Assembly (NCBI GenBank): GCA_001313065.1
Contig: BBFD01000111.1
Span: forward strand, 1 to 12,200
Direction of reading: 5' to 3'
DNA length: 12,200 nucleotides
Origin: Silvimonas sp. JCM 19000
Lineage (GTDB): Bacteria; Pseudomonadota; Gammaproteobacteria; Burkholderiales; Chitinibacteraceae
Every line of letters starts with the position of its first letter. The first letter of the stretch is position 1. Position numbers and translations under genes: made by a program. Shown piece after piece: positions 1 to 6,758 of this stretch. A model generated the notes under the pieces. The model made no database searches and was not told the DNA's origin. It was given only the letters and a program-made list of their open reading frames with translations.

Positions 1-894
1 CCAGGATTGGCGGCATCGGCGGGTGCCGACGCGTCTTGCGTTACGCCCGCCTGGCTGCGGATTTCGTCAGCCGCTTCTTTGTTCAACACCACGATGCTGA
101 TGCGGCGATTAACCGGCGCGTAGATATTGCTTTTATCCAGCGGAATCTGGTCGGCAAAGCCATTGACGCGCAATACCTTTTCGCCCGGCACACCCGCGCC
201 ATCAATCAATTCGCGACGCGACGCATTGGCGCGATCGGCCGACAATTCCCAGTTGCTAAAGCCGCGTTGGCCGCCGGCGAATTGCTGCGCATCGGTGTGG
301 CCGGATAGCGAAATATCATTGGGCACATCGACCAGCAATTTGCCGATTTCATCAAGAATATCGCGCGCATACGGTTCGAGCTCGCTGCTGCCCGATTTAA
401 ACATCGGACGGTTTTGCGCATCGACAATCTGAATGCGCAAACCTTCGGCCACCATATCCAGCTTGAGCTGGTTTTTTTTGAATTGCGCCAGCTTGCTATT
501 GGTTTTGGCCTTGTCATCCATCATGGCCTGGAATTTCTTTTGCAATGCCGACAAGCGCCGCCGATCTTTGGCCTGCTCATCTTGCTGCACTGCGCCTTTT
601 TTCATCTGGCCCACTTGCTGCGTCAAATCTTTGCCGCCGCCCTTGACCAGCGAATCGGCATCACCCGCGCCCTCGCCGCCGCGCCGCGCAATCTTGAGCG
701 GATTGGAAAAGTAATCAGCAATGCCTTTCAGATTGCCTTTGGAGACTGAGCCCAGCAGCCACATCAGCAAAAAAGAACGCCATCATGGCGGTCATGAAGT
801 CGGCATAGGCGATTTTCCACGCGCCGCCATGGTGGCCGTGTTCGCCCTTCTTGATGCGCTTTACGATAATGGGACGTTGTGAGTCGTCGCTCAT
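1..894 (-). CDS. motB: Flagellar motor stator protein MotB (3' end cut by window edge; one frameshift)
   Basis: MotB pairs with MotA in the inner membrane to form the proton channel that drives flagellar rotation, and anchors the stator to peptidoglycan. Seen: the N-terminus is a short basic cytoplasmic stretch followed by the single membrane helix with [13 protein letters not shown], which places the proton-binding aspartate at residue 32, as in E. coli MotB. The periplasmic OmpA-like peptidoglycan-binding domain is clear from [39 protein letters not shown] and VNRRIS. About 297 codons are visible and no stop is reached before base 1. An AGGGG site five bases upstream supports the ATG at 894. 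A run of six A (769-774) where five fit shifts the frame inside the membrane helix (F41-L42); removing one base joins both halves. An 8-base T run at 472-479 stays in frame (FKKNQ). It lies 73 bases after motA. Confidence 0.93.
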
Positions 895-913
895 GGTTGC
901 CCCTGCAAGGCAG

Positions 914-943
914 AACGCCGCGGCAGCAAGGCTGCGCGGCGTT
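914..943 (-). promoter_or_regulatory. Strong hairpin in the motA-motB spacer
   Basis: The arms 914-921 and 936-943 pair over 8 bp and 923-927 with 931-935 over 5 bp, leaving one bulged G at 922 and a three-base AAG loop. It fills the middle of the 73-base gap after the motA stop (968-970) and ends about ten bases before the motB ribosome binding site (900-904). No U-tract follows, so a terminator is unlikely. A role in mRNA stability or in setting MotB output relative to MotA is inference. Confidence 0.6.
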
Positions 944-967
944 GGTTGATCGGATTACGCGCCGATG

Positions 968-1833
968 TTATTTCGACTTGGCGTTCTTCACGAATTCTTC
1001 CAGCTCCTTGAAGCTGGGGCGCTCGGTCGAATTAAGTGCCTTGCGGCCAAATTCGACCGCCACTTGCGGCGCGTAGCCATTCAGGCTGGCCAGCATGGTG
1101 GTCTTGATAACGGTAAACGCCTGGTGCACGGCGGCATTGCGTGCTTCCAGAATGGCCGCCAGCGGGCCGACAAAACCATAGGCCAGCAAAATACCCATAA
1201 AGGTACCCACCAGCGCCGCGCCAATCAGCTTGCCCAGCTCGGACGGTGGCAAATGCAGCGAACCCATGGTGTGCACCACGCCCATCACCGCCGCCACAAT
1301 CCCGAATGCCGGCAAGCCATCAGCCAGTTTGGTCACCACAGTGACCGGGTCGGCGGCTTCGTGATGGTGAGTATCGATTTCCACATCCATCAGGTTTTCG
1401 ATTTCAAAGGCGTTAAGGTTGCCGCCCACCATCAAGCGCAAATAGTCGGTAATGAATTCAACCAGATGGTGGTCGTGCGCCACTTTGGGATATTTGCTGA
1501 ACACCGGGCTGTTATGCGGATCTTCCACATCGCCTTCAATCGACATCAAACCCTCTTTACGGATTTTGGACAGCAGCTCAAACATCAGCGCGAACAAATC
1601 CATATAAAAGTTTTTTTTGTTGTAAGGCGGGCCTTTAAACAGCAAGGGAATCGACTTGAGGAAAGCCTTCATCGGCTTGCCACCATAGCCGACGATGGTG
1701 GCGCCAATGCCGCCACCAAAAAATAATGATGATTTCGACCGGTTGCCACAGCACGCCCAATTCGCCGCCGTGTGCCGCATAGGCGCCAAAAAATACAGGC
1801 GACCATGAAAATATAACCAATGATGACGAACAT
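968..1833 (-). CDS. motA: Flagellar motor stator protein MotA (two frameshifts near the N-terminus)
   Basis: MotA is the four-helix inner-membrane subunit of the H+-driven flagellar stator; its cytoplasmic loop touches FliG of the rotor. Seen: MFVIIGYIFMVACIFGAY start, GGGIGATIVG second helix, cytoplasmic loop with R91 and E99 (matching E. coli R90 and E98), then DGLPAFGIVAAVMGVVHTMG and GTFMGILLAYGFVGPLA with the conserved prolines, and a RPSFKELEEFV tail. Corrected length is 286-287 residues, normal for the proteobacterial MotA1 family. ATG at 1833 is chosen because it gives the family N-terminus. Two A runs of six (1788-1793 and 1718-1723) where five fit (I14-F15 and I37-F38) break the frame. 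The T run of eight at 1611-1618 gives NKKNF, one residue more than the E. coli spacing before YMDL, so it may be an in-frame +3. It is followed by motB; rnhB lies 204 bases upstream. Confidence 0.95.
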
Positions 1834-1908
1834 GCGCCGTGTATTCCCTGTATTGAATTCGGGGGAGTGGCCGTGAATGACGGCACTTTGATTTTTCTAT
1901 GTAGAACA

Positions 1909-1922
1909 GCGCAGATCTGCGC
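1909..1922. repeat. Perfect 14-bp palindrome GCGCAGATCTGCGC
   Basis: The sequence is identical to its own reverse complement over 14 bases, without a spacer, 76 bases upstream of the motA start. A gapless palindrome of this size suits a dimeric DNA-binding protein better than an RNA hairpin, because there is no loop. The binding protein is unknown and chance occurrence in G+C-rich DNA cannot be excluded. Confidence 0.45.
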
Positions 1923-1949
1923 GCCTGATCAACACAAACATCCGTGATT

Positions 1950-1965
1950 CCACAAACCGTTGTGG
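1950..1965. repeat. Short inverted repeat CCACAA-N4-TTGTGG
   Basis: A 6-bp perfect stem with a 4-base loop lies about 73 bases downstream of the rnhB stop on the minus strand. It could fold in the transcript, but no run of T follows on the minus strand, so I do not call it a terminator. Confidence 0.35.
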
Positions 1966-2037
1966 CCCCTTATCCAGATGTCATTTATCCCGCATTCCCG
2001 CAGTTTAGAGGCAAGGCTTGCAAGCGACAACCCAGGC

Positions 2038-2647
2038 TTACTCCCAGAGCGACATTTGTGCGACGGCCATACGCACCGGCGCAAAACTGTTGCGATGGAT
2101 CGGACATGGGCCCAGGCGCTTGAGCGCGCTCAGATGTTCGGGCGTGCCATAGCCTTTGTGGCGGGCAAAACCGTAATCGGGCCAGGTTTCGTGGTGCTGC
2201 AACAGCTCGCGATCACGCGCCACTTTGGCCAGGATGGACGCGGCCGAGATGCAAGCCTGCAGTGCGTCGCCCCCGATAATGGTCTGCACCGCGCAGCCCA
2301 GTTGCGGCGCCCGGTTACCATCAATCAAGGCCAGTTCCGGCGGCGTGTGCAAACCGGCAACCGCACGCTGCATCGCCAGCATGGTGGCCTGCAATATGTT
2401 GATGCGATCGATTTCTTCATGCGTGGCAAAGGCGATCGACCAGGCAAGGGCTTTTTTCCTGAATTTGCGGAAACAGCTTTTCGCGTTGGGCTTCGCTCAG
2501 CTTTTTTTTGGAATCATCCAGCCCCTTGATGCGATGGCGCGGCGGCAGGATCACGGCGGCGGCAAACACCGAACCCGCCAGCGGCCCGCGCCCGGCTTCG
2601 TCCACACCACACACCAGTTTGATCGGCTTGATCGCCTTGTCAGCCAC
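2038..2647 (-). CDS. rnhB: Ribonuclease HII (one frameshift, one possible extra lysine)
   Basis: RNase HII cleaves RNA in RNA-DNA hybrids and starts removal of single ribonucleotides from the chromosome. Seen: [12 protein letters not shown] carries D16 and E17; IDGNR gives D109; GGDALQ gives D127, followed by [15 protein letters not shown]. These match the DEDD active site of the family. Corrected length is about 202 residues, normal. The start is a GTG at 2647 with a GGGGAAGG site just before it; it overlaps the lpxB stop by 8 bases. The stop TAA is at 2038-2040. A T run of six (2452-2457) where five fit shifts the frame at QEKALAWS. The T run of eight at 2502-2509 gives DDSKKKLSE, while the family motif is DSKKLSE. 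Compared with E. coli RnhB as I recall it, that lysine is the only length difference between D16 and D109. It is the last gene of the envelope cluster. Confidence 0.94.
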
Positions 2648-3822
2648 GGCCCTTCCCCAACACCTTGACCACCGCATCCGCGGCGCGATCCGCTGCGCCA
2701 CAGCGCAATTGCTCATGAAACCCGGTAAAACAAGCGTTAATGCGCGCGGCAAAACGCTTGTCATCAATCATGTTTGAAACGGCTTGCACGATATTGTCGG
2801 CGGTGGCGTCGTGCTGCAACAGTTCAGGCACCACAAAGCCAGCCGCCAGCGCGTTGGGCAAGCTGATGTAGGGCGTTTTAATCTTTTTGCGCACCATGCG
2901 ATAGGTGAAGTTGGTCAGCCGGTAGGTGACTACCGTCGGACGCTTGGCCAGCATGGCTTCCAGCGCGGCGGTGCCGGAGGCCACCACGATGGCGTCTGAC
3001 GCCTGCATTGCTTCATGCGCGTGACCGAACATCAAACGGAACGGCAGTTCTTGCGCGCCCTGCTTCCACATTTCGGTTTCGAACATATCGCGCGTTTCTC
3101 GCGTAATGAACGGCACCAGAAAAAAACTGCATTGGGATAGCGCTCAAACAGTTTGCGCGCGGTTTCGACAAACAGCGCGGCGTGCAACGCCAGTTCACTC
3201 TGGCGGCTGCCCGGCAATAGCGCAAACACGGTGGACGCCACCGGCACTCCCAGCGTTTCGCGCAGGGCCGGTTGGTCGGGTTCGAGCGGAAATTGATCAG
3301 CGAGCGGATGCCCCACATAAGTGGCTGGAATCCCCGCCTGGCGATACAGCGCTTCTTCAAACGGAAACAGCAACAGCACGTGCGACACCGCTTGCCCGAT
3401 TTTCTTCAGGCGTTCGGCGCGCCAGGCCCAGATGGACGGGCTGACGTAATGCACTACCGGAATCCCGGCGGCTTTGCACGCGGCTTCGAGGCCCAGGTTG
3501 AAATCAGGCGCATCGATACCGATCACCAGATCGGGCTTTTCGCGCAGGATGGCGTCTTTGAGTTCACGCCGGATACGCAGCAGTTCGGGCAGATGCTTGA
3601 TCACTTCGGCATAGCCGCGCACGGCCAGCTTTTCCATCGGCACCACGCTATGCGCGCCTCGGCTTTCATGCGCGGCCCCGCAATGCCGCTATAAATGGCA
3701 TGGGGCAAACGCTGGCGCAGCGCTTCGATCAGCGCGGCACCCAGCAAATCGCCCGAGGCTTCGCCCGCGACGATGGCAATACGCGGATGACCGCCCGCTT
3801 GCGGAAAGAGTCGATCTATCAT
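2640..3822 (-). CDS. lpxB: Lipid-A-disaccharide synthase LpxB (two frameshifts)
   Basis: LpxB joins lipid X to UDP-2,3-diacylglucosamine to make the beta-1,6 disaccharide of lipid A, at the inner face of the inner membrane. Seen: N-terminal [73 protein letters not shown] and VVPELLQ, all in the family order. Corrected length is 393 residues, as expected. ATG at 3822 is 48 bases after the lpxA stop; no good ribosome binding site is visible. Two breaks: one G/C base is missing at 3657-3658 (two C where three fit; the coding strand should read AEGAHSV), and a run of seven A at 3120-3126 where five give NAVFLVPF. The 3' end overlaps the GTG start of rnhB by 8 bases, which suggests translational coupling. 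Confidence 0.95.
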
Positions 3823-3870
3823 CGGCTCACACGGAAAACAGAGTTAAGGGACAAGCAGACGGTTGCCAGC

Positions 3871-4650
3871 TCACCGGATAATGCCACGTTCGCTGGCTTG
3901 CACGAATGCCAACATCGCGCCCACTTCAGCCGAAGTCTGCGCCATTTCGGCCAACGCGGCCTGGGCGTCTTCCATGCTCAGCGCCTGGCGATACAGCGCC
4001 TTGTAGGCTCGTTTGACCACACTGATCTGCTCGGCGCTGTAGCCGTGACGACGCATGCCTTCGCTGTGCGCGCCAGCGGGCTTGGCCCGATTGCCTGCGG
4101 CCACAACAAACGGCGGTACGTCTTGCGAAATCGCGGCGGTGAACGCGCTCATTGCATGCGCGCCAATGCGGCAGAACTGGTGCACGGTGGTAAACCCGCC
4201 CAGAAAAACCCAGTCCTCAACATGCACGTGGCCAGCCAGCGTGACATTGTTGGCAAAAAATCGTATTGCTGCCGATGCGGCAGTCATGCGCCACGTGCAC
4301 GTAGGCCATGATCCAGTTGTTGTCGCCAATACTGGTGATGCCTTCGTCCTGCGCGGTGCCGGTCGAAATGGTGATGTATTGAAAAAAAGGTGTTGCCGTC
4401 GCCGATGGTCAGCCGCGTCGGCTCGCCCTTGTACTTTTTTGTCTTGCGGGTCGCAACCGATGCTGCCAAACGAATGGAAGCGATTGCGCGCGCCGATGCG
4501 GGTTACACCGCTGATGACCACGTGTGCATCAATCACCGTGTCCTGGCCGATGCTGACATCGGGCCCGATGATTGCGTACGGGCCGACGACCACGCTGTCA
4601 TGCAGAACCGCGCGCGGATCGACCACGGCGGTGGGATGGATATTTGCCAT
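3871..4650 (-). CDS. lpxA: UDP-N-acetylglucosamine acyltransferase LpxA (three +1 frameshifts that cancel)
   Basis: LpxA transfers a 3-hydroxyacyl chain from acyl carrier protein to UDP-GlcNAc, the first step of lipid A synthesis, as a cytoplasmic left-handed beta-helix trimer. Seen: [20 protein letters not shown] start, hexapeptide repeats, [24 protein letters not shown] with the catalytic histidine (about H121), [45 protein letters not shown] and a terminal RGIIR. Corrected length is 258 residues. ATG at 4650 has AGGA nine bases upstream. Runs of six T (4435-4440), seven A (4382-4388) and six A (4255-4260) are each one base too long. The three insertions add up to one codon, so the frame looks open from end to end although about residues 72-131, including the active site, are scrambled in plain translation. 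The reconstructed NTFFQYIT departs from the usual N-x-I-R-E segment. Confidence 0.94.
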   Translation of the reverse strand: MANIHPTAVVDPRAVLHDSVVVGPYAIIGPDVSIGQDTVIDAHVVISGVTRIGARNRFHSFGSIGCDPQDKKVQGRADAADHRRRQHLFFNTSPFRPAPRRTKASPVLATTTGSWPTCTWRMTAASAAIRFFANNVTLAGHVHVEDWVFLGGFTTVHQFCRIGAHAMSAFTAAISQDVPPFVVAAGNRAKPAGAHSEGMRRHGYSAEQISVVKRAYKALYRQALSMEDAQAALAEMAQTSAEVGAMLAFVQASERGIIR

Positions 4651-4674
4651 AAATGCGGGTCCTGAAAGGATGAA

Positions 4675-4691
4675 GCGGGCATAACGCCCGC
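4675..4691 (-). repeat. Hairpin GCGGGC-N5-GCCCGC upstream of lpxA
   Basis: A perfect 6-bp G+C stem with a 5-base loop lies 24 bases upstream of the lpxA ATG, in the 79-base fabZ-lpxA gap. No U-tract follows, so it should not stop transcription. It sits close to the lpxA ribosome binding site (4660-4663) and could affect translation or mRNA processing; that is inference. Confidence 0.45.
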
Positions 4692-4714
4692 CGCAACAAC
4701 CTGCCTGATCGATC

Positions 4715-4729
4715 GCGCGCGCCGCGCGC
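4715..4729 (-). repeat. GC-alternating hairpin directly after fabZ
   Basis: GCGCGC, three bases and GCGCGC again form a possible 6-bp stem immediately downstream of the fabZ TAA (4730-4732). A GATCGATC palindrome adjoins it at 4707-4714. There is no T-tract, so it is not a standard terminator. Low-complexity CG repeats also arise by chance in such DNA. Confidence 0.35.
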
Positions 4730-5189
4730 TTACAGGCTCTTGTTCACCTTGCGCTCGGCGCAGAGCAATTCGGCTTCGGCCGCCAGCTCGGTGCCGACAT
4801 AGGCTTTGGCGGCGTACTTGTAGATGCCACGCTTGGACTGCAGCAGCTCAACACACAAGGTCAGCTGATCACCCGGCACCACCTGGCGCTTGAAGCGCGC
4901 ATTGTCGATACCGGCAAAGAAATACAGCGAACTGCCATCCGGCTCTTTGCCATCGCTCTTGAACGACAGCACGCCTGCGGCTTGCGCCAGCGCTTCCATG
5001 ATCAACACACCCGGCATGACCGGGTAGCCGGGAAAATGCCCGGGGAAAAAACGGTTCGTTGATGGTGACGTTCTTGATGGCCTTGATCGATTTGCCCAGC
5101 TCAAGTTCAGTCACGCGGTCTATCAGCAAAAATGGATACCGGTGCGGTAAGTATTTGATGATTTCATTGATATCCATTGTTTCGCTCAT
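4730..5189 (-). CDS. fabZ: 3-hydroxyacyl-ACP dehydratase FabZ (one frameshift)
   Basis: FabZ dehydrates 3-hydroxyacyl-ACP in type II fatty acid synthesis. It uses the same 3-hydroxyacyl-ACP pool that LpxA and LpxD draw on, which explains its place between them. Seen: [40 protein letters not shown] with catalytic H51 and E65, [19 protein letters not shown], and a basic C-terminus. Corrected length is 152 residues, typical. ATG at 5189 is preceded by AGGAGGAA (5192-5199), the best ribosome binding site in the window, so I prefer it to the ATG four codons later. The ATG overlaps the lpxD stop as ATGA. A run of six A at 5046-5051 where five give EPFFPGHF breaks the frame just before the catalytic histidine. 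Confidence 0.95.
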
Positions 5190-6221
5190 TCTTCCTCCTG
5201 CGCTGCGGCAGTGTCTTGCGCCGCCAGCTTTTTTTCCAGTTGTTTGACCTTGCCGCTCAGTGCATCAAGGTGCCGCAAATGCGCGGCGTTTTTTGAGCCA
5301 CTGATCGTGGGTCTGCACGGGGCTACCCGCGTAAATGCCTTTGTTGCGGATCGACTTGGATACCAATGCCGAATTCAGCAGGATGACATCGTCGCCAATC
5401 TCGATATGGCCGCCCATACGGGTGGCACCGCCAAACTGGCAGCGCGCACCGATGCGCACCGAACCCGAAATACCGCTCATGGCTGCCATGGCGGTGTGCT
5501 CGCCCACGTGCACGTTGTGGCCCAGCATCACCAGGTTATCAATGCGCACGCCATTGCTGAGCACGGTATCGTCAATCGCACCGCGATCCACCGTGGCATT
5601 GGCGCCTATCTCAACGTCATTGCCCAGCACCACACGCCCGATCTGCGGGATTTTCTCCCAGTGATCCTTGGCCCAGGCATTGCCAAAGCATCGGCACCAA
5701 TCACGCGCCCGGATGCAGAATGCAACGCTCACCCAGCACACATTCGTTCATCAATGTGACATTGGGATAAAGAATGCTGCCAGCGCCGATCTGCGCATTG
5801 GCGCCGACAAAAAAACATTGGCGCGCAACACCACGTTAGCCCCGATGACGGCCCCCGCCTCGACCACCACATTGGGGCCGATTTGCGCAGTGGGATCGAC
5901 TTTGGCGCTGGGGTCGACGCAGGCGCGCGGATGGACGCCAGGCTGCACGGCCGGGGCCGGATGCAGCAGCGCGGTGGCGCGTGCGTAGTACAGATAAGGA
6001 TCGTCGGTAAGGATGCACGGCTTGCTGATATCGGCCGCATCGGCGGGCTTGATCAGCAGCGCGGCGGCCTGACTGGCCATCGCCTGACTTTTGAAGCGCG
6101 AATTGGACAAAAAACGCAGCGCATCAGGCTGGGCGTTTTCGAGGGCGGCCACACGGCTCACCTGGATATCTTCACCCCGCAGGGTGCCGCCAAGGGCGGT
6201 CACTAATTCTGATAAAAACAT
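5186..6221 (-). CDS. lpxD: UDP-3-O-acyl-glucosamine N-acyltransferase LpxD (four indels, true end restored)
   Basis: LpxD adds the N-linked 3-hydroxyacyl chain to UDP-3-O-acyl-glucosamine, the third step of lipid A synthesis. Seen: [11 protein letters not shown] start, RFLSNSRF uridine-binding region, many hexapeptide repeats, [29 protein letters not shown] with catalytic H235, and [18 protein letters not shown]. Corrected length is 344 residues. ATG at 6221 lies 7 bases after the ompH stop. Indels: seven A at 5809-5815 where five give NVFVGAN; a missing C at 5704 and another at 5689 (they restore GAVIGADGFG); and six T at 5289-5294 where five fit. Without the last correction the protein would end early at 5265. 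With it the frame continues through a charged, likely helical tail ([15 protein letters not shown], then QEEE) to a TGA at 5186-5188 that overlaps the fabZ ATG. Confidence 0.93.
5192..5199 (-). promoter_or_regulatory. Strong ribosome binding site of fabZ
   Basis: AGGAGGAA on the minus strand, with AGGAGG ending four bases before the fabZ ATG (5187-5189). It lies inside the last codons of the reconstructed lpxD. It decides the fabZ start and supports the reading that lpxD and fabZ are translated from one message. Confidence 0.8.
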
Positions 6222-6228
6222 ACGCCGC

Positions 6229-6732
6229 TCACTTGTCTGACAGCAGCTTGAGCACCTTGTCGGTGATATCAATGCGCGGACTGCGATAGGCCGCTTCCTG
6301 CAAGATCAGATCATATTTTTTTTCGCTATTGGCAATCTGCTGGATCGCGTTGTTCACGCGTTCCTGAATGCCCGACAGCTCTTCATTGCGGCGCGAGTTC
6401 AAGTCTTCGTTGAGCTCGCGCTGCATCCGTTGGTAATCGAGGTTGAGCTTGACCAGTTGGCGCTCTTTGTCTTTGCGATCCGCATCGGCCAAGCCGCCTT
6501 TGTCCAGCTGCGCCTGCAGGGATTTACCTTGATCAGCCAGCTTCTGCACGTCCAGGCGGCGGCCTTCGAATTCCTTCTCCAGCCGTTTGGCCGCACGTGC
6601 TGCCGGCGCCGATTCCTTAAGGATGCGATCGGTATCCACAAAGCCGATGCGGATCCCGACATCGGCTGCCATGGCCGCGGTCGAGACTAACGCAACGCAC
6701 AACAACATTCCGATCTGTCGCGCTAACTTCAT
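6229..6732 (-). CDS. ompH: Periplasmic chaperone OmpH/Skp
   Basis: Skp (OmpH) holds unfolded outer-membrane proteins in the periplasm on their way to the Bam complex; the gene directly follows bamA. Seen: signal peptide MKLARQIGMLLCVALVS ending in AAMA, with likely cleavage before ADVG; then IGFVDTDRIL, a long charged coiled-coil region rich in K, R, E and Q, and the conserved end DLILQEAAYRSPRIDITDKV. The frame is uninterrupted at 167 residues, normal for the family. ATG at 6732 has AAGAGG eight bases upstream (6741-6746); it is 26 bases after the bamA stop and 7 bases before lpxD. A T run of eight at 6316-6323 gives SEKKYD; a five-base run would give SEKYD, so one lysine may be an artefact as at similar runs in motA and rnhB. 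Confidence 0.95.
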   Translation of the reverse strand: MKLARQIGMLLCVALVSTAAMAADVGIRIGFVDTDRILKESAPAARAAKRLEKEFEGRRLDVQKLADQGKSLQAQLDKGGLADADRKDKERQLVKLNLDYQRMQRELNEDLNSRRNEELSGIQERVNNAIQQIANSEKKYDLILQEAAYRSPRIDITDKVLKLLSDK

Positions 6733-6758
6733 GCTTGCAACCTCTTTTCTATATCCGG

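Larger units (their letters stand above)
1834..2037 (-). promoter_or_regulatory. rnhB-motA intergenic region, probable motA leader
   Basis: This 204-base gap separates the envelope cluster from motAB and is the only sizeable non-coding stretch. It holds an inverted repeat GCCGT-N5-ACGGC (1870-1884), a perfect 14-base palindrome (1909-1922), a 6-bp inverted repeat (1950-1965) and a 10-base palindrome GCTTGCAAGC (2016-2025). I see no hairpin followed by a T-tract on the minus strand, so no clear intrinsic terminator for rnhB. I could not identify a sigma-28 promoter: TAAA and GCGGGATAA-like elements occur near 1986-2008 but are spaced about 10 instead of 15 bases. A motA promoter here is expected from context, not demonstrated. 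Confidence 0.45.

Noticed and set aside
769..774. Phase variation of motB by a homopolymer run
   Set aside because: Six A is short for a contingency tract, and the same length change is found in many non-variable essential genes in the window.
1950..1965. Intrinsic terminator after rnhB
   Set aside because: The stem is only 6 bp and no T-tract follows on the minus strand.
1986..2008. Sigma-28 flagellar promoter upstream of motA
   Set aside because: TAAA and a GCGGGATAA-like element are present on the minus strand but separated by about 10 bases instead of about 15, and the second element does not match well.
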